Position numbers and translations under genes: made by a program
Part shown: piece by piece, positions 34,390 through 42,826 of the stretch
Numbering within the stretch: position 1 is the first letter of the stretch
Layout of the letters: each line of letters starts with the position of its first letter
The notes under the pieces: generated by a model
What the model saw: the letters and a program-made list of their open reading frames with translations, nothing else
Databases searched by the model: none
What the model was told of the DNA's origin: nothing
Source of the DNA: Thiorhodovibrio frisius
GTDB taxonomy: Bacteria > Pseudomonadota > Gammaproteobacteria > Chromatiales > Chromatiaceae
Length of the DNA: 64,000 bases
NCBI RefSeq assembly: GCF_033954835.1
Contig: NZ_CP121471.1
Span: 3,900,501 to 3,964,500, forward strand
Reading direction: 5' to 3'

Positions 34390-34778
34390 CTACGCAAATT
34401 CGGATTGAAAACGTACCTGATCAACCAAGGAATTGACGGCGACGAAATAGCGGCTTCCCACCGATTTAGCGAAGGCGTGCTCCAACCTTGAGGTGACGCT
34501 TTGACTCGGCGCCTTGCAATCGTCTCTAAAGAGGCGCTCGGTATAGAGGGTCTGTAAAATACCGCGCTTGACTTCAGCGCCAAGCATTCTCACCGCGAAG
34601 GTTTCTTCTTGGATGCGCCCCACATCCATTCCGTGCGTAGCGCTTTATACACCAACAAACTACCATCTGGCGCCTGCGAAAACCCCAAATCAACCCTATC
34701 AAGAACGGCTCCCACAGGCGCGCCGCCAAAGTGTGCGATAGGCATGTTCAAGTTGCCGGACAAAGCCCACGTGATCAA
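34390..34778 (-). pseudogene. Unidentified small gene, probably frameshifted
   Basis: Two minus-strand frames read on from one another. The first (34778-34590) includes GGAPVGAVLDRVDLGF and APDGSLLVYKALRTEWMWG. The second (34629-34390) includes GRIQEETFAVRMLGAEVKRG and LEHAFAKSVGSRYFVAVNSL. Together they look like one protein of about 120 residues broken by a single frameshift near 34610. I do not recognise the family. The first frame overlaps the 3' end of the glycosyltransferase gene by 80 bp. Confidence 0.3.
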
Positions 34779-36492
34779 GCAAGGGCGAGGATGCCATCAT
34801 TGGGCGCAGACAATGTCGCAAGGCGTTAAGCTGCTCGACCTGGCTAGCAAGATTGGCGGCGATGCGCACGTACGCTTCCCGATCCTTGGCGATATGGGCT
34901 GACAGTCCAACTTGCTGTAGCAAGCTCATGCCCATTCGGGATACATGGGCAGCGCCCTCAAGGGCAACCACGGGCACGCCCATCCACAGCGCCTGGCAGG
35001 TGGTGGTGGTGCCATTGTATGGGAAGGGGTCGAGCGCGATGTCCAGCTCCCCGTAAAGCGCTAGATGGGCGCGCCGTGAGGGTACATAGTTGCGCAGATC
35101 CAGTCGGCTGAGATCGTGCAGGCCCGCGTTCGAGAACGCCATGCGCAAGCGCTCCCGACTCCCTTCGGTGGTCAATCCGTTGCTTTTCAGCAGCAGACGC
35201 GCGTTTGCCACGGATTCCAGCAAGGCCGCCCAGGTCTCGATGGTCGGAGGGGACAGTTTGGCGATCCGGTTGAATGACCCGAAGGTGATATAACCACGCG
35301 CCACGGCCGGGCTTTCGGCTACCGCCGGGGCGTCCGATGGTGGCTCGAAAGCAAGAAACCCGGGCGCCAGACGAATAAGCTCTTCGGTGGCCAGGGCATC
35401 CGCTCGCCCCGGAGGATCGCTGACGGGGTCGACCAATCGGTAATCCATGGCGCGCAGGCCGGTGGTGTTGGGATACCCAAGATATGTCACTTGCACCGGC
35501 GCCGCCCGGCAGGCGAAGACATCCAAACGATTTCCGGTGAAATGGCCAGCCAAGTCCACCAAGATATCCACGCCGTCCGCGCGAATTTGCCGCAGGAGCC
35601 GGTCCCGCGACCAGCCTGCCACCTCGCGCCATTGGTCGGCGGCGGCGCGAATTCGTCTGCGCACGCTATCGCTCGCCTTGGTTGTTGCATAGGCAACGAC
35701 CCGCACGTGATCGCGCCGGTGCCCTTCCACCACGGGGAGAAAAAAATAGGCAACCGGGTGCGATCGAAAGTCAGGCGACACATAGCCGACAGTAAGCGGC
35801 GACTTGTCGGGGTTCGCTGCTCGCGGGTTAGCCGCCGCATTCTCGGCGGGAGCCGCGTACAAGTCGGCCCAGCGCCGGTGTTCTTCGGCGACCTCCTCGG
35901 GAGAAAGGCTAGCGCTTGAGTTCATCGCCAGCAGGAGGCGGCGGTGGGTTGCTTGGTCGGGCCGGCGCGACAACAACGCTTGGTAGACACTGATGGCCTC
36001 GTCAATCTCGCCCCGCAGTCTGAGCGCATTGCCGAGAACCCGCCAGATCCGCGCGTCTTCCGTCTGACAATCCAGGCTCTGCCGCAATGCCCAGATTGCA
36101 TCGTCCAGCCGATCTTCGTCGAATAGGGCGAGCCCGAAATGGCCCCAAAGAACGGCCGCGCTTGGGGTATTTGGCGCAGAGGAAACCCGCCCCTGTTGAT
36201 TGGCCGACCCATCCCCCGCTTGCGCCAAGGTCGCGAGGATCTCTCTTGGCGTCGCGCTACCCTCTTTACCGGTTAAGGAGAGCAGGCCGGTCACCACTCC
36301 CCGCGCACCCGCGACCGATGACGCTTGACCGCGCAACTGATCGAGGACGCTCAGAACCCTTGGGCTCATGGAGCCCGAGGACAACTGGCCAGCCGACAAC
36401 AAAAAGCTCAGGGCATCGGCAACGGGGTCAAGCGCCTTCGGCTGCGTCTCCCGCGCGAAACTCGCGGGATTGACAGTCATTCGACCCGCCAA
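34699..36492 (-). CDS. TPR-containing O-GlcNAc-transferase-like (SPINDLY/GT41) glycosyltransferase
   Basis: 597 residues. TPR-like helices occupy about 100-200 (ALFDEDRLDDAIWALRQSL; GEIDEAISVYQALLSRRPDQ). The catalytic GT41-type region follows: LTVGYVSPDFRSHPVAYFF, VDILVDLAGHFTGNRLDVFA, APVQVTYLGYPNTTGL, YITFGSFNRIAKLSP, DIALDPFPYNGTTTTCQALW and GVPVVALEG. These match the SPINDLY branch, which transfers a sugar (GlcNAc or fucose in characterised members) to Ser/Thr of proteins. It is cytoplasmic. It sits between the VPIPA-CTERM genes and a Thr-rich giant secreted protein; the repeat is a plausible substrate but this is inference. Confidence 0.85.
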   Translation of the reverse strand: MAGRMTVNPASFARETQPKALDPVADALSFLLSAGQLSSGSMSPRVLSVLDQLRGQASSVAGARGVVTGLLSLTGKEGSATPREILATLAQAGDGSANQQGRVSSAPNTPSAAVLWGHFGLALFDEDRLDDAIWALRQSLDCQTEDARIWRVLGNALRLRGEIDEAISVYQALLSRRPDQATHRRLLLAMNSSASLSPEEVAEEHRRWADLYAAPAENAAANPRAANPDKSPLTVGYVSPDFRSHPVAYFFLPVVEGHRRDHVRVVAYATTKASDSVRRRIRAAADQWREVAGWSRDRLLRQIRADGVDILVDLAGHFTGNRLDVFACRAAPVQVTYLGYPNTTGLRAMDYRLVDPVSDPPGRADALATEELIRLAPGFLAFEPPSDAPAVAESPAVARGYITFGSFNRIAKLSPPTIETWAALLESVANARLLLKSNGLTTEGSRERLRMAFSNAGLHDLSRLDLRNYVPSRRAHLALYGELDIALDPFPYNGTTTTCQALWMGVPVVALEGAAHVSRMGMSLLQQVGLSAHIAKDREAYVRIAANLASQVEQLNALRHCLRPMMASSPLLDHVGFVRQLEHAYRTLWRRACGSRS

Positions 36493-36709
36493 TTCCGCGA
36501 GACACCAAGGAACCTTCCCGAGCCCGCATCAGATATGAGCAAAACAGCCTTGTTCCAGAGCAGGTTTTGACTTCTTCGTGGCATTGAAAACCACCGGCGT
36601 GAAAAGACCAGTTACGTCACGGGTGGCCAGGTTTAGTCTCCGCACGGTCATGCGTGGACGCAGTGCCCAAAAAGTCAATCTTGGCGAACCAATCAGACGA
36701 GCTAGCGCA

Positions 36710-39700
36710 TTAGACCTCATCGCCTCCATCCCATTCGATTGCCTCGATATCCTCGAAACTGATGTCACTATCATCATCAAGGGTGATAACGCCTGTTTTT
36801 CCGTCTAAATCTAGACCATCGACATCCTCGGGATTATAGGTCTGCGCGTCTCCATCAACTGCCAAAGTCCAATCATCGCGAGACATCTCAATGATGTCAT
36901 GATCCGTAAGATCATCCCCATCTCCGCCGTCAACTGTCGCATGACCCGAGAAGCCCTGATCCACAACAAATTTGTCAATCCCCGCGCTACCTTGTAGGTT
37001 ATCATCAGCGTTGACGTTGTGAGTGTCATACTCGCCAGGGTAGTTAATCCCAACGTCCGATACATCATGCGCATCAGTATCCACCCCATCAGGCACGTCG
37101 CCAACTGTTGTGTAATCCTGACCACCCTTGATGGTGTAACCGACAACTGTCCAAGAACCGCCAAACTGCTCCCCGGCAACATGTTCCGCAAAACCTGCCA
37201 GGTCATCTGCAGCTTGGGAAGTTTTTATATCACCTGTCCAGTTATCAACCTTGACGATCTTGGACTCTCCAGAATCATTCTCGGCATAGTACCGCACGTT
37301 CGAGATACCGTGGTTTAAATCGTCGTCCGTATCGGTATCCGTGTCGGTATCCGTGTCGGTATCCGTGTCGGTATCCGTATCGGAATTATCAGTTTGGCCC
37401 GAAGGGACGGGGGTATCCGTATGCATGTCAATCACAACCTCGACATCCGGACTGACGTTACCTTGCTCGTCGGTTGTCTCGTATGTGTATAACGCGTCAG
37501 GCAATTCCTTGAATTCGATCTCTTGGACGTAATAGTCGCTGCTATCGGTACCTCCATTACCTGGTTCGCCGTCAGCATACTCCGTCGCCGTGAACCGTAG
37601 TTGGTCGAAGACCACACCCTCCAATGTAAACTGACCACTTCCGCTACCAACACCCTCGCTGGTATCGATTACATAATCAACATCCTGGCCATCCAGTGTT
37701 AGGCCGCTGTTATCACTGAAGGTCCATGAGCCGACCGAGACGCCATCCAAATACGCCTCGACTTGGCCAATTTCTCCCTTCTCGACCAAGCGGCTGACGG
37801 TTATGTTGGCTTCTGTCGATGGTTTATCGAAATCGATAATTAGTTCTTCTGAATTACCGCCGCGGTAGGCCAATTGGTTTGGCACTTGGTCGTGATCAGC
37901 GTCTCCACCGACGCCCATTCCATCTCCGTCAAACGTGAAATCATCGATCTTCACGCCATCCATGTCGTAGGCGTGTATTTCTGCTCCATGTTGCTCCCAA
38001 TCAGAACGGACTGCTCCTGCGCCACCAATGGTTTGCGTTACAAAACCAGCATCCTCGAAGCCTTGGTCGTCAAGGTCGCTGAGTTCTTGCTTTGTAACCG
38101 CCCAGTAAAATTCGCTTGTCGTGTCGAATTCTGCTTGCGGATCATCGGTGCTTCCGATCTTAGTGGCAGTGCCGTCCTCCATTCGGTACAAACTCCCGTA
38201 ACTCGGCAAGTTTGTCAGATTAAAAACGAGGTTCTCCTCAGTAGTACCAACGTTTCCATCCTCGTCGATGTCTTCACCGCCCATTGTCGCTCGATCTTCA
38301 TCGACTGTCGGCGCTTGTTTACCTTCCTCTTCGTCGTCTACTCCCCCGCCGACTTTGATCTCCTTATAGAACACCACGCCATCTGGTAATTCGTCCGGAC
38401 TGCCCAAGTCCGCAGTGGTGCTAACTGGATCCGCGATTGGGGGTTCTCCGGTATCGTCATCGGAGTCGCTGTCCGAGTCGCTGTCCGTGTCGGTATCGGT
38501 ATCCGTATCCGTGTCGGTGTCGGTGTCCGTATCGGTATCGCTGTCCGAATCGGTGTCGGAGTCCGAATCGGTGTCGGTGTCCGTATCGGTATCCGTATCC
38601 GTATCCGTATCCGTATCCGTATCCGTATCCGTGTCGGTGTCGGTGTCCGTATCGGTATCGCTGTCCGAATCGGTGTCCGTATCGGTATCGGTATCGGTAT
38701 CGGTATCGGTATCGGTATCGGTATCGGTATCGGTATCGGTATCGGTATCGGTATCGGTATCGGTATCCGTGTCGGTATCCGTGTCGGTATCCGTGTCGGT
38801 ATCCGTATCGGTATCCGTGTCGGTATCCGTGTCGGTATCCGTATCGGTATCCGTATCGGTATCCGTATCGGTATCGGTATCCGTATCGGTATCCGTATCC
38901 GAGTCGGTATCGGTATCGGTATCGGTATCCGTATCGGTGTCCGTATCCGTATCGGTATCCGTATCCGAGTCGGTATCGGTATCCGTATCGGTATCCGTAT
39001 CCGTATCCGTGTCGGTATCCGTATCCGTATCCGTGTCCGAGTCGGTATCCGTATCCGTATCGGTATCGGTGTCCGTATCGGTATCCGTGTCGGTATCAGT
39101 ATCCGTGTCCGTATCCGTGTCGGTATCAGTATCCGTGTCCGTATCGGTGTCGGTATCCGTATCCGAGTCGGTATCGGTGTCGGTATCCGTGTCGGTATCA
39201 GTATCCGTGTCCGTATCCGTATCCGTATCCGTATCGGTATCCGTGTCGGTGTCTGTATCCGTATCTGTATCCGTGTCGGTATCTGTATCCGTGTCGGTAT
39301 CGGTATCCGTGTCGGTATCGGTATCGGTATCCGTGTCGGTGTCTGTATCCGTATCTGTATCCGTGTCGGTATCGGTATCCGTATCGGTATCCGTATCGGT
39401 ATCCGTGTCGGTATCCGTGTCGGTATCGGTATCGGTATCGGTATCGGTATCCGTGTCGGTGTCCGTATCGGTATCCGTGTCGGTGTCCGTATCGGTATCC
39501 GTATCGGTATCCGTATCCGTGTCGGTATCCGTATCAGTGTCCGAGTCGGTATCGGTATCCGTATCCGTGTCGGTATCCGAGTCGGTATCCGTATCGGTAT
39601 CCGTATCGGTATCCGTATCGGTATCCGTGTCGGTATCCGTATCAGTATCGGTATCGGTATCGGTATCCGTATCGGTATCCGTATCGGTATCCGTATCTGT

Positions 39701-41350
39701 ATCCGTGTCGGTGTCAGTATCCGTATCGGTATCCGTATCCGAGTCGGTATCGGTATCGGTGTCGGTATCCGTGTCCGTATCGGTATCCGTATCCGTGTCG
39801 GTATCCGTGTCGGTATCCGTATCGGTGTCCGTATCCGTATCCGTGTCGGTGTCTGTATCCGTATCCGTATCCGTATCCGTATCCGTATCCGTGTCGGTAT
39901 CGGTGTCGGTATCCGTGTCGGTATCAGTATCCGTATCCGTATCCGTATCGGTATCCGTGTCGGTGTCTGTATCCGTGTCGGTATCTGTATCCGTGTCGGT
40001 ATCGGTATCGGTATCGGTATCGGTATCGGTATCGGTATCCGTGTCGGTGTCCGTATCGGTATCCGTATCCGTGTCGGTATCCGTATCAGTGTCCGAGTCG
40101 GTATCGGTATCGGTATCCGTATCCGTATCCGTGTCGGTATCGGTATCGGTGTCCGTGTCGGTGTCGGTATCCGTGTCGGTATCCGTGTCGGTATCCGTGT
40201 CGGTGTCGGTATCCGTATCCGTATCCGTGTCGGTATCCGTGTCGGTATCCGTGTCGGTATCCGTGTCGGTATCGGTGTCCGTGTCGGTATCCGTGTCGGT
40301 GTCGGTATCCGTATCCGTATCCGTGTCGGTGTCCGTGTCGGTATCGGTATCCGTATCGGTATCGGTGTCCGTATCCGTATCGGTGTCCGTATCGGTGTCC
40401 GTGTCGGTATCGGTATCCGTGTCGGTATCCGTGTCGGTATCCGTGTCGGTATCCGTGTCGGTATCGGTGTCGGTATCGGTGTCGGTATCGGTATCGGTGT
40501 CCGTGTCGGTATCGGTATCCGTGTCGGTATCCGTGTCGGTGTCGGTATCCGTATCCGTATCCGTGTCGGTATCGGTGTCCGTATCGGTGTCCGTATCGGT
40601 ATCGGTATCGGTATCGGTATCGGTATCCGTATCGGTATCGGTATCGGTGTCCGTGTCGGTATCGGTGTCGGTATCGGTATCCGTATCCGTATCCGTATCC
40701 GTATCGGTATCGGTGTCCGTATCGGTATCCGTATCGGTATCGGTATCCGTGTCGGTATCCGTATCGGTATCGGTATCCGTGTCGGTATCCGTATCGGTAT
40801 CGGTGTCCGTATCGGTATCGGTATCGGTATCCGTGTCGGTATCCGTGTCGGTGTCGGTGTCGGTATCAGAGTCTACGGCGTCAGTTGGCTCTGCACCGTC
40901 GTCTTCTCCGCCACCGATTGGATCTACGACCGGGAAGTCGAGCGGTTCTGGCTCCTCTGGGGCATCCGGGGAACCGGATGGGAAGCCGACGCCGCCTGCT
41001 GGAATGGGAAAGCCAACAGGGGGGGCAGGATCTTGTTCACCAGCGGAGGTCGTGGGGTCAGGATCTGGAGAGACATCGCCGCTGGATTCTGTCGGCGGGA
41101 CTTCTGTGTCGGTCGCGAACTCGCCTAGATCCTCGGAGTCGGAGTTTTGATCCTCGCGTTTGCCGACGACGACGTTTTCGTTGCCCTCGCCCTGGGCGCG
41201 TTCTGGGGGAGCAGCCAATTCCTCAGGGTTGTCGGACTCGTAGTCCGAAACATCCTGCAATACGGTCAATTGATCCAAGGTAACGCGATCATTACCGCTA
41301 GCTGGATTTTCGGGTGTTTGATCCGCTTGGGAATTGGTTTGCTCGGCCAT
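36710..41350 (-). CDS. Giant acidic Asp-Thr repeat protein, likely type I secreted adhesin
   Basis: 1546 residues, no signal peptide. Residues 1-160 are acidic and low-complexity. About 160-970 is a nearly pure Asp-Thr dipeptide repeat, with occasional Asp-Ser. A folded region follows: LTNLPSYGSLYRMEDG, a cadherin/VCBS-like strand pair, and FTLEGVVFDQLRFTATEYAD. After a second short DT tract the C-terminus has DNLQGSAGIDKFVVDQGF, VDGGDGDDLTDHD and a final acidic stretch, resembling RTX-type calcium-binding and type I secretion signals. It is the last gene of the type I secretion operon. With about one Asp in every two repeat residues it is extremely acidic and should bind Ca2+ or other cations. 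Confidence 0.8.
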   Translation of the reverse strand: MAEQTNSQADQTPENPASGNDRVTLDQLTVLQDVSDYESDNPEELAAPPERAQGEGNENVVVGKREDQNSDSEDLGEFATDTEVPPTESSGDVSPDPDPTTSAGEQDPAPPVGFPIPAGGVGFPSGSPDAPEEPEPLDFPVVDPIGGGEDDGAEPTDAVDSDTDTDTDTDTDTDTDTDTDTDTDTDTDTDTDTDTDTDTDTDTDTDTDTDTDTDTDTDTDTDTDTDTDTDTDTDTDTDTDTDTDTDTDTDTDTDTDTDTDTDTDTDTDTDTDTDTDTDTDTDTDTDTDTDTDTDTDTDTDTDTDTDTDTDTDTDTDTDTDTDTDTDTDTDTDTDTDTDTDTDTDTDTDTDTDTDTDTDTDTDTDTDTDTDTDTDTDTDTDTDTDTDTDTDTDTDTDTDTDTDTDTDTDTDTDTDTDTDSDTDTDTDTDTDTDTDTDTDTDTDTDTDTDTDTDTDTDTDTDTDTDTDTDTDTDTDTDTDTDTDTDTDTDTDTDTDTDTDTDTDTDTDTDTDTDTDTDTDTDTDTDTDTDTDTDTDTDSDTDTDTDTDTDTDTDTDTDTDTDTDTDTDTDTDTDTDTDTDTDTDTDTDTDTDSDTDTDTDTDTDSDTDTDTDTDTDTDTDTDTDTDTDTDTDTDTDTDTDTDTDTDTDTDTDTDTDTDTDTDTDTDTDTDTDTDTDTDTDTDTDTDTDTDTDTDTDTDTDTDTDTDTDTDTDTDTDTDTDTDTDTDTDTDSDTDTDTDTDTDTDTDTDTDTDTDTDTDTDTDTDTDTDTDTDSDTDTDTDTDTDTDTDTDTDTDTDSDTDTDTDTDTDTDTDTDTDTDSDTDTDTDTDTDTDTDTDTDTDTDTDTDTDTDTDTDTDTDTDTDTDTDTDTDTDTDTDTDTDTDTDTDTDTDTDTDTDSDSDTDTDTDTDTDTDTDTDTDTDTDTDTDTDTDSDSDTDSDSDTDTDTDTDTDTDTDTDTDSDSDSDSDDDTGEPPIADPVSTTADLGSPDELPDGVVFYKEIKVGGGVDDEEEGKQAPTVDEDRATMGGEDIDEDGNVGTTEENLVFNLTNLPSYGSLYRMEDGTATKIGSTDDPQAEFDTTSEFYWAVTKQELSDLDDQGFEDAGFVTQTIGGAGAVRSDWEQHGAEIHAYDMDGVKIDDFTFDGDGMGVGGDADHDQVPNQLAYRGGNSEELIIDFDKPSTEANITVSRLVEKGEIGQVEAYLDGVSVGSWTFSDNSGLTLDGQDVDYVIDTSEGVGSGSGQFTLEGVVFDQLRFTATEYADGEPGNGGTDSSDYYVQEIEFKELPDALYTYETTDEQGNVSPDVEVVIDMHTDTPVPSGQTDNSDTDTDTDTDTDTDTDTDTDDDLNHGISNVRYYAENDSGESKIVKVDNWTGDIKTSQAADDLAGFAEHVAGEQFGGSWTVVGYTIKGGQDYTTVGDVPDGVDTDAHDVSDVGINYPGEYDTHNVNADDNLQGSAGIDKFVVDQGFSGHATVDGGDGDDLTDHDIIEMSRDDWTLAVDGDAQTYNPEDVDGLDLDGKTGVITLDDDSDISFEDIEAIEWDGGDEV
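37324..37381 (+). repeat. Short hexanucleotide repeat tract (second DT tract)
   Basis: About 58 bp of GTATCC/GTGTCG units on the plus strand, encoding about ten Asp-Thr pairs on the minus strand in the C-terminal part of the giant protein. Confidence 0.85.
38451..40873 (+). repeat. 2.4-kb hexanucleotide repeat tract encoding (Asp-Thr)n
   Basis: On the minus strand the unit is GAY-ACS (Asp-Thr), about 400 copies with synonymous variation and a few Ser codons. On the plus strand the same DNA reads (Ser-Val)n and another frame (Tyr-Arg/Cys-Pro-rich), all free of stops. Larger duplications are visible within the tract: a segment of about 50 bp around CAGTGTCCGAGTCGG occurs near 39509 and again near 40058, and one of about 40 bp repeats at 39241 and 39331. 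Confidence 0.95.
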
Positions 41351-41458
41351 GACTGCCCTGCCTTGAAAAGATTCCTAACTGCTAGTAAGGATAGGGTGCC
41401 CTGTCACCCCTGACTAGCTGGCCGAAGGTTATAAGCGGGCTGGACCCGCCCTTGAATC

Positions 41459-42826
41459 TTACCGCTCTCTGAACGCACGAGACATTCCGTTGACAACAGG
41501 TTTAGCAAGATAGCCAAGCAGCGTCTTCTTTCCGGTAATAATCTCACCGTCAACGGCCATACCGACCCGCAAAGGGTTTTTCTCGGGGTCTTCGCCAACG
41601 TAGGGCTTATCGAGGGTGACCCAGCCGAGAAAGTAAGACTGACCATCTTCGGCCACGACGCTTGATGCTGAGACACGCTTGAGCGCGCCGTGCGCGAAGC
41701 CGTAGCGGGAGAAATCGTAGGCACTCACACGGAGGTTGACATCCAGACCAGGCTTGACGTAGCCGATGTCGCGCGGCTGGATGCGCACTTCGGCTTCGAG
41801 GGGGACATCATCGGGGACGATTTGCATCAGGATCTCGCCGGGCTGAATCACCTGGCCGATGGTCTGGACCTTGAGCTCAAGAACGTTTCCGTGGATCGGA
41901 GCAACTACGTCGAGGCGCTCGACTCGGGCATCAAGGCGCTGAAGGGTTTCCTGCACTTCCGCGATTTCCGCGCGCACGTTGCCAAGCTCGCTTGCGGCAT
42001 CGCGCTTGAGTTGATTTGCGGTATCGAGCAGACGGGTCTCGGTTTCCGCCAGTTCTTGCAGGACCAGATCGATTTCCTCGGTCAGGCGGGCAACCTCTCC
42101 AATGGCGGTAACCTGCGCGCGGCGGGTCTCGAGCACGGTCGTTCGATCGACGAGCTTGCGATTGCCGAGATCCTCGCGCATGGCGACGAGTTCACCGGTC
42201 AGTTTCTGGTGCTCCTTGGCGGTAGCGAGCGCGTCTTTGAGTTGGTCGATACGCCGCTCGCGTTGTTCAACCTGGCGCTTGAGAATCTCCAGGGTGGAAT
42301 CGCGCGTCGCGGTCTGGTTGAGGAAGATAGCCCGCTGATCGGCAACCAAGCCTGGGTAGCTTTCGGCATAGGCAGAGAAATCCGGTTCGGTTTGATTCAT
42401 AAAGGCTTGCAGCCGTTCAGCCTTGAGGCGAAGCGCGACGAGGCGCGCGCGCATCTGCAACATATCCGCCTCAGCTTGGGAGCCGTCAATTTGCAACAGA
42501 ACCTCCCCCGCCTTGACGCGCTGGCGCTCCTCGACGTTGATGGAATCCACGACACCCCCGTCGAGGTGCTGAACGGTCTTGATTTTTCCCGCTGGGATGA
42601 TACGACCGGGAGCGATGGCGACCTCGCTCAAATGAGTGGTTCCAGCCCAGAGCAGAAAGACGACCACCACGGCCGAGATGACGTAGAGCACCGGGCGGAA
42701 GAACTCGGGGACCAGTTCTTCCTCGATCCTTACGGTTTCCGACAGCAGCCGACGTTCCCGTCCGCTGCGCTGGGCTTTGTCGGAGGCTGCCTGTTTTTTT
42801 GCAATGTCTGTCCCTTTGTTCATCAA
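41459..42826 (-). CDS. HlyD-type membrane fusion protein (type I secretion)
   Basis: 455 residues. A short cytoplasmic N-terminus is followed by one membrane span (VLYVISAVVVVFLLWAGTTH, about residues 45-65). The barrel-sandwich half reads RIIPAGKIKTVQHLDGGVVD and VEERQRVKAGEVLLQIDGSQ. A long helical hairpin covers about 120-300. The second lipoyl half is VVAPIHGNVLELKVQTIGQV, and the C-terminus has the family phrase LRVGMAVDGEIITGKKTLLG. It bridges the inner-membrane ABC transporter and the TolC-like channel in the periplasm. Its start overlaps the end of the transporter gene by 4 bp (ATGA), so the two are translationally coupled. Confidence 0.93.
   Translation of the reverse strand: MMNKGTDIAKKQAASDKAQRSGRERRLLSETVRIEEELVPEFFRPVLYVISAVVVVFLLWAGTTHLSEVAIAPGRIIPAGKIKTVQHLDGGVVDSINVEERQRVKAGEVLLQIDGSQAEADMLQMRARLVALRLKAERLQAFMNQTEPDFSAYAESYPGLVADQRAIFLNQTATRDSTLEILKRQVEQRERRIDQLKDALATAKEHQKLTGELVAMREDLGNRKLVDRTTVLETRRAQVTAIGEVARLTEEIDLVLQELAETETRLLDTANQLKRDAASELGNVRAEIAEVQETLQRLDARVERLDVVAPIHGNVLELKVQTIGQVIQPGEILMQIVPDDVPLEAEVRIQPRDIGYVKPGLDVNLRVSAYDFSRYGFAHGALKRVSASSVVAEDGQSYFLGWVTLDKPYVGEDPEKNPLRVGMAVDGEIITGKKTLLGYLAKPVVNGMSRAFRER

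Noticed and set aside
38451-40873. CRISPR-like or satellite array
   Set aside because: The unit is 6 bp with no spacers, and it is translated as Asp-Thr in an operon.
38415-41283. Very long plus-strand frames reading (Ser-Val)n (911 residues) and (Tyr-Arg/Cys-Pro)n (948 residues)
   Set aside because: They are antisense shadows of the GAYACS repeat, which lacks stops in several frames. The minus-strand frame has a plausible N-terminus, a folded C-terminal region and operon context.
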